This document shows, one piece after another, positions 1 to 6,868 of a stretch of 64,000 nucleotides of DNA. The stretch is from Halobellus captivus (GTDB lineage: Archaea > Halobacteriota > Halobacteria > Halobacteriales > Haloferacaceae). Location: the NCBI RefSeq assembly GCF_007655485.1, contig NZ_VJXQ01000001.1:441442-505441 (forward strand), read 5' to 3'. The notes under the pieces were generated by a model that saw nothing but the letters and a program-made list of their open reading frames with translations, searched no databases and was not told the DNA's origin. Position numbers and translations under genes: made by a program. The stretch's first letter is position 1, and every line of letters begins with the position of its first letter.

Positions 1-79
1 GGGATTTCTTACGGGTAACCTCGTATTCAACCTCGTTCGAGCCGACGGCCGGTCGAATTTGGACCGGATCCCGTAGCGA

Positions 80-604
80 TCACATCGTCTGTCTGTCAAC
101 CGGGTGAACGTTCAACGCATCCATCATCGCGTTCGCGGAGATCGCAGACGTGACGAGCGCGAGCAGTTCGACGACGTCGGCATCCGAAAATCCGACCGTA
201 CGCAGCGCCTCGATGTGATCGTCGGTGACGCGTTTCGGATCCTCAGTGACCTGCTCGGCGAATCGCATCACGGCCCGCTCTCGGTCGTCGAACGTGTCGA
301 ACTCGCGGTTCTCGATCGCATCGATTCGTTCCTCGGAGAAGCCGAACACCTCGACGAGGTTCTGCGTGTGCGCATCAGTACAGTACTCGCACTCGTTCGT
401 CCGGTCGACGACGACGTGGGCCAGTTCTTTCAGTTCGCGTTCGAGCGATCCCTCGTTTCGGAGCCACCCCGAATAACTCAGCCGCCGTTCCAACACGGTC
501 GGGTTATTCAGCAGCACGGCGCGAAACAACGATATTTCCGAGCTATCGCACTCGTACTGGGGGAGCTCTGCAGTCTCGGGATCGACGTACTCTAGCAGCG
601 CCAT
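80..604 (-). CDS. AhpD-like / carboxymuconolactone decarboxylase family protein
   Basis: The 174-residue product belongs to the AhpD/CMD superfamily, small all-helical proteins that often act as thiol peroxidase partners. The family signature is visible as E-C-E-Y-C-T-D-A-H-T, that is, a CxxC pair followed by a His, close to the middle of the chain. The rest is a run of helices ending in SAISANAMMDALNV, typical of the peroxidase-related branch. I place the start at the ATG ending at 604 because a GATTAATC element lies at 626-633, about 27 nt upstream, fitting a leaderless mRNA. Longer in-frame starts up to 688 add an arginine-rich, unconserved-looking stretch. The substrate is not visible from sequence. 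The gene is alone on its strand and divergent from the JAMM gene. Confidence 0.8.
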   Translation of the reverse strand: MALLEYVDPETAELPQYECDSSEISLFRAVLLNNPTVLERRLSYSGWLRNEGSLERELKELAHVVVDRTNECEYCTDAHTQNLVEVFGFSEERIDAIENREFDTFDDRERAVMRFAEQVTEDPKRVTDDHIEALRTVGFSDADVVELLALVTSAISANAMMDALNVHPVDRQTM

Positions 605-821
605 AGCGCACGCAGAATTCATACTGATTAATCGTTTCGCGTTCCGCCGATTCGGCTCCCACTTAGCTTCAGGCGTCGCACGAGTCATACCAACGGCGGG
701 ATCGAATCCCTCAGTGCGTGATGGCGCCCGGCGTCATCGATCCGGTCAAACCACGCCAAAGAGACGCGCGCCGACTGCGACGGTCGAAAAGGGTATTCTT
801 CCAGCGGTCTTGTGTACGGCT

Positions 822-851
822 ATGTCCGAATTGGAGCGAGAGGGTGCGTGA
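822..851 (+). other. Possible leader mini-ORF (9 codons) ahead of the JAMM gene
   Basis: An ATG at 822 opens a 9-codon frame (MSELEREGA) that stops at 851, 16 nt before the JAMM start. A TATTCTT element at 793-799 sits about 25 nt upstream of this ATG, so transcription would begin at or near the mini-ORF rather than the main gene. Whether it is translated cannot be told from sequence. Confidence 0.25.
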
Positions 852-867
852 TCGCGGGGGAACGTCC

Positions 868-1302
868 ATGAACCCGACCACGCTCACCCTGACCCGAGAC
901 GTCTACGACGAGATCGTCTACCAAGGATACGGCGGTGCCGACGAGGAGATCTGCGGAATCCTCGGCGGTGAGTTCGGCGACGAGGAGAGCGTCGTCCACG
1001 AGGTGCGACAGGTCGCGAACATCGCAGAAACCCCGCAGATCCGGTACGCGATGGATCCCGAAGAACAGCTGGCGGCCACGGAAACCCTCGAAGACGCCGG
1101 ATACGACGTCGTGGGATTCTACCACACCCACCCGACGGGACCACCGCGGCCGAGCGAGACAGACGCCGCTCGGGCCACGTGGCCCGGTTACTCTTATGCG
1201 ATCTGCGCTTTCGATGGCTACCCGTTCGTAGGGTCGTGGCGCTGGACCGACGAGGGATTCCAGCGCGAAATCGTCGGCCTAATCGATGGATCGAGACAGT
1301 AG
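868..1302 (+). CDS. JAMM/MPN+ metalloprotease, desampylase-like (HvJAMM1 type)
   Basis: The 144-residue protein is a stand-alone JAMM domain. The full zinc-protease signature is present: catalytic Glu27 in EEICGILGG, His86 and His88 in FYHTHPTG, then Ser96 and Asp99 in the spaced motif HxH-x7-S-x2-D. In haloarchaea single-domain JAMM proteins of this size (HvJAMM1) cleave the ubiquitin-like SAMP proteins from their targets, and this is the likely role by family. The ATG at 868 gives the usual N-terminus directly before the first strand; longer versions begin with basic, unrelated-looking sequence. No SAMP or E1-like gene is next to it. A proteasome alpha gene lies 3 kb away, consistent with a shared role in protein turnover but not proof of a functional link. 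Confidence 0.85.
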   Translation: MNPTTLTLTRDVYDEIVYQGYGGADEEICGILGGEFGDEESVVHEVRQVANIAETPQIRYAMDPEEQLAATETLEDAGYDVVGFYHTHPTGPPRPSETDAARATWPGYSYAICAFDGYPFVGSWRWTDEGFQREIVGLIDGSRQ

Positions 1303-1337
1303 CCGTGCGGACGGGACCGGACGAGCACTACGGAGTA

Positions 1338-1360
1338 GTTACCGACTTTCTACTGGTAAC
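1338..1360. promoter_or_regulatory. Inverted-repeat operator candidate upstream of hxlR-family gene
   Basis: GTTACC at 1338-1343 and GGTAAC at 1355-1360 form a perfect 6-bp inverted repeat with an 11-nt spacer. It abuts a CCTTATG promoter element (about 1361-1367) that lies 25-31 nt before the ATG at 1392. A repressor dimer bound here would block TBP/TFB entry, which fits autoregulation by the HxlR protein encoded downstream. Confidence 0.55.
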
Positions 1361-1391
1361 CCTTATGCCGACGAATCGGGAACTGGATACT

Positions 1392-1784
1392 ATGTCGAAT
1401 AGCACCGATACCTCGGACGAACACGTGAAACTCGAAGTGTGGTGCGCGGGCGAAGAGTGGTGCCCGGTCACGACCACCTCCTCGCTCATCGGGAAGAAGT
1501 GGCATCCGGTAATCATCCATCGGCTGCTCGAACACGGGCCGAGCGGGTTCAACGAACTCAAAGAGAACGTGGACGGGATTTCGAGCAAAGTCCTCTCCGA
1601 CAGCCTCGAAGATCTCGGTGAGAAGCAACTGGTCGAGCGGACGGTTATCAGCGAAAAGCCGTTCCGGGTGCAGTACTCGCTCACCGACCACGGGAAGTCG
1701 CTTCGGTCCGTCATCGAAGCGATGCGGGATTGGGGGCTCGAACACCTCACCAAGCCCGACGAGGCCGGATCAAGCAGTCGTTGA
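1392..1784 (+). CDS. HxlR-family winged-helix transcriptional regulator
   Basis: This 130-residue protein has the HxlR (MarR-related) winged-helix pattern. There is an N-terminal segment with two cysteines (VWCAGEEWCPV), then IGKKWHPVIIHRLLEHGPSGFNEL, the recognition-helix region ISSKVLSDSLEDLGEKQLV, and a wing ending RVQYSLTDHGKSL. HxlR proteins usually sense thiol-reactive or electrophilic stress and often repress a nearby oxidoreductase. Here the next gene downstream encodes a flavoprotein disulfide reductase, a reasonable but unproven target. The start at 1392 is supported by a promoter element about 27 nt upstream. The last codons (S-S-R-stop) form the first copy of a 32-nt tandem repeat that continues past the gene. 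Confidence 0.88.
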   Translation: MSNSTDTSDEHVKLEVWCAGEEWCPVTTTSSLIGKKWHPVIIHRLLEHGPSGFNELKENVDGISSKVLSDSLEDLGEKQLVERTVISEKPFRVQYSLTDHGKSLRSVIEAMRDWGLEHLTKPDEAGSSSR

Positions 1785-1860
1785 GATCAGCCGATACCCA
1801 GTCGAGCAGTCGTTGAGATCAGCCGATACCTAGTCGAGCAGTCGCCGAGATCAGCGGTTG
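1773..1860 (+). repeat. 32-nt tandem repeat, 2.75 copies, overlapping the hxlR stop codon
   Basis: Copies start at 1773, 1805 and 1837. The first two differ at a single base; the third is diverged and incomplete. The unit begins AGCAGTCGTTGAGATCAGCC, and the first copy carries the last three sense codons and TGA stop of the upstream gene. Confidence 0.92.
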
Positions 1861-2086
1861 CCTTTTCGGACTCTCCTGTGTGCTCCCGTTGCACCTCCGC
1901 TGAACGCTTATCTCTAACACGTCCCTACACTGACCGGGGCGTCGTGCACGCGCTCCATCCCCCTTCAATGACCAGTAACCGTCGTCTCGGTACCTGTCGG
2001 AAATACTGATACGACATCCGGCCGGTTCAGACACACACAACGATGACACAGCATAACTATTGCTACGGCAGTGCTGCAGGGAACCT

Positions 2087-3502
2087 ATGAACGAGGTCGA
2101 TTTTTTAGTCATCGGCTCGGGGTCGGGACTGGACGTCGCGAACGCGGCCGCGAGCCGCGGGCAGTCGGTCGCAATCGTCGAAAAGGGGCCGCTCGGCGGG
2201 ACGTGTCTCAACCGGGGGTGTATCCCCTCGAAGATGCTGTTGTACCACGCGGAAGTGCTCGAGACTATCGAACACTCGGGATCGTTCCACATCGACGCCG
2301 ACGTCACCGACGTGCAGTTCTCCGAAATCGTTCGCGAGGTCAACGAGGAGGTCGAAGGCGATGCCGAATCGATCCGAAACGGCCTCCGCTCGTCGTCGCG
2401 ACACGACCTCTACGAGGGCGAAGGCCGGTTCGTCGACGAGCGCACCGTCGAGATCGTCAGCGGTGAAGACGAGGGTGCCAGAATCCGGGCCGAAACCGTG
2501 CTCATCGCCGCGGGAACACGACCGGGGATTCCGGACATCGACGGGATCGACGACGTGAACTATCTGACGAGCACCGAAGCACTCCAAGTGGAGACGCCGC
2601 CCGATCACCTCGTGATCGTCGGCGGCGGGTACATCGCTGCGGAACTCGGCCACTTCTTCGGGACGTTCGGAAGCGACGTGACTGTCATCGGCCGTCGACC
2701 GAACCTGCTACCGGAGGCCGACGAGGAGGTCGCCGAGGCCTTCACCGAACGCTTCGCCGATCGATTTACCGTGCACACCGGCCACGCCGCGACCGCCGTG
2801 TCGGAGACCGACGGGACGATTACCGTCGAGGCGCAGCCCTACGAATACGGCGAGAACGGTGGCATCGTCGAGGGGGAGGGCCTGACAGTCACCGGCGACG
2901 AACTGCTCGTCGCCACCGGGCGAACGCCAAATACGGATCTGCTCGACCTCGATGTGGCGGGCGTCGAAACCGACGAGCGAGGGTTCGTTCAGACTGACGA
3001 GTACCTCCGGACCACCGCCGACGGCGTGTGGGCCCTCGGCGACATCGTCGGCGAGTACCTCCTCAAGCACAGCGCGAACCACGAGGCACAGACCGTCGTT
3101 CGGAATCTCTTCGGCGATGACCTCCAAGCAGTCGATTACACCGCGATGCCGTTCGCGGTGTTCACGTCCCCGGAGGTCGCAGGCGTCGGGGTTTCAGAGG
3201 GAGAACTCAGCGGGACGGGCCGCGAGTACGCGACCCGTACGTACCGATACGATCAGACCGCGCGAGGGAGCGCGATGCAGGCCGACGGGTTCCTGAAAGC
3301 GATAATCGACCTCGACGGCACCATCCTGGGCTGTCACATCATCGGTCCGGAGGCCTCCAACCTCATCCAAGAGGTAGTCGTCGCGATGAAATCGGGATCC
3401 GGTACCGTTCGGGACATCCGCGAATCGGTTCACATCCATCCTGCGCTCTCGGAAGTCGTCCAGCGCGGATTCTCCGGGCAGTTCTCTCGGGGCGGCGACT
3501 GA
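2087..3502 (+). CDS. FAD-dependent class I disulfide reductase (dihydrolipoamide dehydrogenase / bis-gamma-glutamylcystine reductase-like)
   Basis: A 471-residue class I pyridine nucleotide-disulfide oxidoreductase. It has an N-terminal FAD-binding VIGSGSGLDVANAAA motif, the redox-active pair in GGTCLNRGCIPSK (C-x4-C), an NAD(P)-binding VIVGGGYIAAELG segment, the FAD contact WALGDIVG, and a C-terminal dimerisation domain ending in the catalytic pair of HPALSE. It therefore reduces a disulfide using NAD(P)H. By overall pattern it could be annotated as dihydrolipoyl dehydrogenase or mercuric reductase, but no 2-oxoacid dehydrogenase genes adjoin it and no extra mercury-binding cysteines are seen. 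Haloarchaea use gamma-glutamylcysteine as their main thiol, and the known haloarchaeal reductase for its disulfide is of this class, so that role is plausible. The ATG at 2087 is preceded by an ATAACTATTG element about 27-35 nt upstream. Confidence 0.85.
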   Translation: MNEVDFLVIGSGSGLDVANAAASRGQSVAIVEKGPLGGTCLNRGCIPSKMLLYHAEVLETIEHSGSFHIDADVTDVQFSEIVREVNEEVEGDAESIRNGLRSSSRHDLYEGEGRFVDERTVEIVSGEDEGARIRAETVLIAAGTRPGIPDIDGIDDVNYLTSTEALQVETPPDHLVIVGGGYIAAELGHFFGTFGSDVTVIGRRPNLLPEADEEVAEAFTERFADRFTVHTGHAATAVSETDGTITVEAQPYEYGENGGIVEGEGLTVTGDELLVATGRTPNTDLLDLDVAGVETDERGFVQTDEYLRTTADGVWALGDIVGEYLLKHSANHEAQTVVRNLFGDDLQAVDYTAMPFAVFTSPEVAGVGVSEGELSGTGREYATRTYRYDQTARGSAMQADGFLKAIIDLDGTILGCHIIGPEASNLIQEVVVAMKSGSGTVRDIRESVHIHPALSEVVQRGFSGQFSRGGD

Positions 3503-3951
3503 AATATAGGCGACCAAACGAGCAACTGGAGGCTCAGCGACAGACACCCACTCGCGGCCCAGAACGCCGATATCGACCCGGGGTCCAGACGACTGACACG
3601 GATCGGCGGCCCGGACGACAGATACCCCAAAAGAGCCGTTCACTTCCCGACAACCACACAGATCAGATTAGTATGCATTCGCCGATGACGGCGGATTCGA
3701 CGCGCAGAAAACGGTCCGCAGCAACGTCCGCACACGACGCGCTGATGGGCGGCGTCGCGACGATGGTCCTCAAACAGTGACTGTAAACGTGCGTCACTGT
3801 CGCTCGAACGAGGATTCCGAAGCGGCCACCTTCTCACCCTCGGTTGTGGTCGTCCGAATCTGGGGTATCTTCCTACCCGCAGGTGGACAGTGGGTAGCGA
3901 CTGGCAAACGCTAGAGGCTGGGAAGGCACACGACAGCCGCGGGAAAAGGAG
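3503..3951. other. Intergenic stretch without a convincing gene
   Basis: About 450 nt between the reductase and the tRNA. The best open frame is a 35-codon ATG frame at 3673-3780 on the plus strand (starting MHSPMTADSTRRKR, ending MVLKQ), arginine-rich at first with no recognisable motif and no good promoter. Frames on the minus strand are arginine-rich shadows. I would not call any of these without transcript data. Confidence 0.5.
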
Positions 3952-4026
3952 TGCTCCGTCAGGGATTCGAACCCTGGTCCTTGCCGTGAGAGGGCAAGAT
4001 GATTGGCCGGACTACACCAACGGAGC
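3952..4026 (-). tRNA. tRNA-Glu (anticodon CTC)
   Basis: The minus strand folds as a complete 75-nt tRNA. The acceptor stem is GCTCCGT paired with ACGGAGC, followed by an A discriminator; CCA is not encoded. The anticodon stem is TTGCC/GGCAA enclosing loop CTCTCAC, giving anticodon CTC. The T arm contains the standard GGTTCGAATCC. No intron is seen. Confidence 0.96.
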
Positions 4027-4135
4027 GGTTCGACATCCTTCGATATCCCCGGGATGTGTAAAACGGTTCCGTTTTGCCACCGCCGTGCGGTGGTGTGCCG
4101 CACTTCTCAATGCCTTCGACGCGGCCGCGAGGCGG

Positions 4136-4888
4136 CTATTCGACGTCCTCGGAGTCGTCGTCGTCCTCGGCGTACCGGTCGATTACCTCCTCGATTTCGC
4201 TCTCTGTGACGTCGCGATAGCCCTCCGTCGTGATAGTCGCGATGGTCACGCTGTGTGCATCGAGTTCGTCGTCGGCGATCAAGAGCGCTCGAACCGCGAG
4301 CTCGACGCCCGCATCGAGGGTGAGCGAGTCCGACCAGTTGGCTTCGAGGAACTCCTGGATGTCGTCGCGACCGGAACCGATCGCGACAGCACGCCACTCC
4401 TGCGGTGCGCCGGACGGGTCGGTCTGGTAGAGTCGCGGGCGCGATTCGGTTCCGTCGCCGTCCAATCCGGCGATCAACAGCGCGGCACCGAAGGGACGGG
4501 TTCCGCCGTACTGGGTGGTTTCCTGTATCTCATCGGAGATCGTTTTCGTGAGCGTCTCGACGCCGAGCGGTTCCCCGTATCGCAGTCGGTTGCGCTGGGC
4601 GGCCGTCCGGGCGTCGTCGATCAGCCGACGGGCGTCGGCGACGTGTCCGGCCGAGGCGGCCCCCAAGAAGTCGTCGAGTTTGTGCAGCTTTTCGATGCTG
4701 TCGCCCTCCATCAGCGAGGAACTCGTCCGTCGCTGGGCGGCGAGCACAACACCCTCCGTCGTTCGGATTCCGAGGCTCGGTGCGCCGCGGTTGACGGCCT
4801 CGCGAGCGTACTCGACCTGGTAGATGCGCCCGTCGGGAGAGAAAAGCGACGTCCCCCGATCGTACGCCTGCTGGTCGTTTTGGTTCAT
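4136..4888 (-). CDS. psmA: 20S proteasome alpha subunit
   Basis: The 250-residue protein is an archaeal proteasome alpha subunit, a structural ring component that gates access to the beta-subunit proteolytic chamber. The diagnostic N-terminal gate and H0 region is present (YDRGTSLFSPDGRIYQVEYAREAV), followed by SLGIRTTEGVVLAA, the SAGHVADAR segment and RPFGAALLIAG. The C-terminus is a very acidic tail (DDDDSEDVE). I chose the ATG ending at 4888; the in-frame extension upstream lacks family similarity, and a TTTATCC element lies about 27 nt before it. Haloarchaea often carry two alpha subunits; the GTSLFSPDGRIYQ and SLGIRTTEGVV wording looks closer to the second (alpha2-type) than to alpha1, so a second alpha gene elsewhere is likely. 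This is inferred from memory of the families, not an alignment. Confidence 0.92.
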   Translation of the reverse strand: MNQNDQQAYDRGTSLFSPDGRIYQVEYAREAVNRGAPSLGIRTTEGVVLAAQRRTSSSLMEGDSIEKLHKLDDFLGAASAGHVADARRLIDDARTAAQRNRLRYGEPLGVETLTKTISDEIQETTQYGGTRPFGAALLIAGLDGDGTESRPRLYQTDPSGAPQEWRAVAIGSGRDDIQEFLEANWSDSLTLDAGVELAVRALLIADDELDAHSVTIATITTEGYRDVTESEIEEVIDRYAEDDDDSEDVE

Positions 4889-4975
4889 CTGCTCGCATTC
4901 GGAGCCGTGGACGGATAAAGCCACCACCGCCACACGATTTTACCGGAACCGTTGGTCTGGTCGTGGGGATTCCCC

Positions 4976-5161
4976 TCAGGAGTCGCGTTCGACGACGTCC
5001 GCGTCCGGGGCGTTCTGCTTGACGCTCTCGATTCCCTGCGTCGCTTTCTGCTTTGTGGCGTACCCCTCTCCGCTGTCGGCGATGATGTTGCCGTTCGCGT
5101 GAACGAGTCGCCAGCGGTACTTTCCGGAACGGTCCTCGTACACCTCGAACGTCGCGCTCAT
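4976..5161 (-). CDS. DUF1508 (YegP-like, HVO_2922-type) small protein
   Basis: A 61-residue protein whose whole length is one DUF1508 unit. It begins ATFEVYEDRSGKYRWRL and contains HANGNIIADSGEGYATKQKA and QGIESVKQNAPDA, the classic pattern of this beta-beta-alpha fold. Bacterial homologues (YegP) usually carry two copies; haloarchaeal forms have one. The biochemical function is unknown. It lies between the proteasome alpha gene and the folate genes, all on the minus strand but with their own spacing, so an operon is not evident. The start codon ATG at 5161 is the only sensible one. Confidence 0.9.
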   Translation of the reverse strand: MSATFEVYEDRSGKYRWRLVHANGNIIADSGEGYATKQKATQGIESVKQNAPDADVVERDS

Positions 5162-5257
5162 ATGACTCGGGCTTCGAGAGTGCGGAACAAAAGGTTACTC
5201 CCCAAACAAGACGGGGCGGACGCGGACAAGATACGGTGTCCTTCTCTGAGAGGACCC

Positions 5258-5794
5258 TCAACAGTCCTCTCGCTCGTACGTGACGAAGTCGAACTCGCCG
5301 TGTGGCTCGCGCGCGGTCTCGGTCCACTCGTCTTCGTCCCACGCCGGAAAGCGCGTGTCGCCGTCGTATGTATCGTGAATTTCGGTGAGGATCAGGCGGT
5401 CCGCGACGGGGAGGAACTGCTCGTAGATCCGTCCGCCGCCCGCGACGTACGCCGTCTCGACCCCTCGTTCGGCGGCGTCGACGGCGGCCCGTTCGATCGC
5501 CTCCTCGACGGAGTTCGCGAGTGCCGCACCCGCAGGGAGGTCCAGCGACTGCGAGGAGAGGACGACGCTGGTCCGCCCCGGGAACGGCTCGCCGAGCGCG
5601 TCGACCACTGTCTCGTACGTCTTGCGACCGACGATCACCGGGTGGCCGGTCGTGATTCGCTTGAAATGCTTCAGATCCTCGCTGAAGTGCCACGGCATCC
5701 CGCCGTCCCGGCCGATGACCCGGTTCGCTCCGACAGCGGCGATCAGCACGAGTTCGAGGTCCGTAGTGTCGTCCGCAACGTCGTCCGTCATCAC
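5258..5794 (-). CDS. folA: Dihydrofolate reductase
   Basis: The 178-residue product is dihydrofolate reductase, which reduces dihydrofolate to tetrahydrofolate with NADPH and so regenerates the cofactor oxidised by thymidylate synthase. Recognisable elements are the N-terminal LVLIAAVGANRVIGRDGGMPWHF (substrate loop), DLKHFKRITTGHPVIVGRKTYE (NADPH adenine pocket), VVLSSQ, the glycine-rich YVAGGGRIYEQFLP, and DTRFPAWDEDEW near the end. Its start overlaps the thymidylate synthase stop by 4 nt (ATGA), so the two are translated from one message. This matches the known coupled thymidylate synthase-dihydrofolate reductase arrangement of Haloferax. A short acidic N-terminal extension precedes the first strand; a downstream start at the second Met would shorten it by only one residue. 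Confidence 0.95.
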   Translation of the reverse strand: MMTDDVADDTTDLELVLIAAVGANRVIGRDGGMPWHFSEDLKHFKRITTGHPVIVGRKTYETVVDALGEPFPGRTSVVLSSQSLDLPAGAALANSVEEAIERAAVDAAERGVETAYVAGGGRIYEQFLPVADRLILTEIHDTYDGDTRFPAWDEDEWTETAREPHGEFDFVTYEREDC

Positions 5795-6789
5795 TCGGCC
5801 ACCGCGAAGTCGATTCCCGGTTCGGGGTCGTATCCGGACAGGACGACGTCATCGTGCGTGAGTTCGTCGAGCGGCACGTCTGCAACATCGATGTTCGGCC
5901 GTTCCCGCGGTTCCCGGGCGCACTGTTCGAGCAGTCCGGGGACGTGATCGTAGCGCTCCTCGCCCTCGGCCTCCGGCGGGGCCGTCGCTTCGAGCCACTC
6001 GCAGACGTCGCGGTAGCCGTCGCGGTCGTCGACGTCCGCAAAGCGGGACTGCAACGCGGCGAGGTTGTCCGCGTACCACGTGCCGCGCTCGCCGGACCCG
6101 CAGTAGACGTGGGCGTCGACGACGCTGTGTGCGAACTCTCCGACCTCGAATCCGGTCCGTTGGGCGATTGCCGTCGCGAGCAACGCATACGCGGCGATGT
6201 TGAACGGGATGCCGAGCGCGACGTCGCCGGAGCGTTGGTGGAGGTGGACGTTCAGGCGGTCGCCCTGCACGTTGAGCACGAAGGTGTAGTGACACGGCGG
6301 GAGCGTCGAGACCGCGGCGTTCGCGGGATGCCACGCGTTCACGACGATCCGGCGTGAGTTGGGGTTCTCGCGCAGCATATCCAGCGCGTAGGCGATCTGA
6401 TCGAACGTCCCCTCGTCGTTCATCCAGCGGTGGTCGTCGTCGGGCCACGACTCGCCGGGCAGTCCCTCGTCGGGAACGGGATACCGCCGCCAGAAGCGTC
6501 CGTACGCCGTGTCGAGGTGTCCCTCATCGTCGGCCCACGCGTCCCAGATGCCCGTCTCCTCGCGGAGGTCGCGGATGTGCTCCTCGCCGGAGAGATACCA
6601 GACGAACTCGTGGATCAGCGAGTTCCATCGCGGCCCCGAGAGGTCCTTCGTCGTGAGCAGCGGATACCCCTTCGAGAGATCCACCCGGTAGTGGCGGCTG
6701 AACGCGGAGATCGTGTCGACTCCCGTTCGGTTCGGCTTGTATCCCCCGTTTTCGAGGACGTCGGTGACGAGATTGAGATACTGGCGCAT
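5791..6789 (-). CDS. thyA: Thymidylate synthase (ThyA type)
   Basis: A 332-residue ThyA-type thymidylate synthase that converts dUMP to dTMP using methylenetetrahydrofolate, producing dihydrofolate. Visible features: the dUMP-phosphate Arg in KPNRTGVDTIS, the catalytic Cys166 in TLPPCHYTF, the LHQRSGDVALGIPFNIA block and AHVYCG near the C-terminal third. It is longer than the bacterial enzyme (about 264) mainly through an acidic insertion around residues 100-130 and a divergent C-terminal region. It is the first gene of the thyA-folA pair, overlapping folA by 4 nt. Together they form the complete dTMP-synthesis cycle, so a flavin-dependent ThyX is not needed. Confidence 0.96.
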   Translation of the reverse strand: MRQYLNLVTDVLENGGYKPNRTGVDTISAFSRHYRVDLSKGYPLLTTKDLSGPRWNSLIHEFVWYLSGEEHIRDLREETGIWDAWADDEGHLDTAYGRFWRRYPVPDEGLPGESWPDDDHRWMNDEGTFDQIAYALDMLRENPNSRRIVVNAWHPANAAVSTLPPCHYTFVLNVQGDRLNVHLHQRSGDVALGIPFNIAAYALLATAIAQRTGFEVGEFAHSVVDAHVYCGSGERGTWYADNLAALQSRFADVDDRDGYRDVCEWLEATAPPEAEGEERYDHVPGLLEQCAREPRERPNIDVADVPLDELTHDDVVLSGYDPEPGIDFAVAE

Positions 6790-6868
6790 AGTGGTCGAGT
6801 CGTCGTAAGCGTCGTCGCCCGCAATCTTGATACTGTCGGAGGTGTCCGCTCGACATACGATCGAAACT

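Noticed and set aside
1773..1860. CRISPR array
   Set aside because: The repeats here and at the other arrays are contiguous without unique spacers, and no cas gene is present.
3640..3837. A 65-codon minus-strand frame in the gap before the tRNA gene
   Set aside because: Very basic composition with scattered cysteines, no promoter and no similarity to known families.
4530..6188. A 552-codon open frame on the minus strand over the proteasome alpha, DUF1508 and folate genes
   Set aside because: It is Arg/Pro/Ser-rich, has no domain, and lies out of frame with four well-supported genes. GC-rich haloarchaeal DNA commonly gives such shadows.
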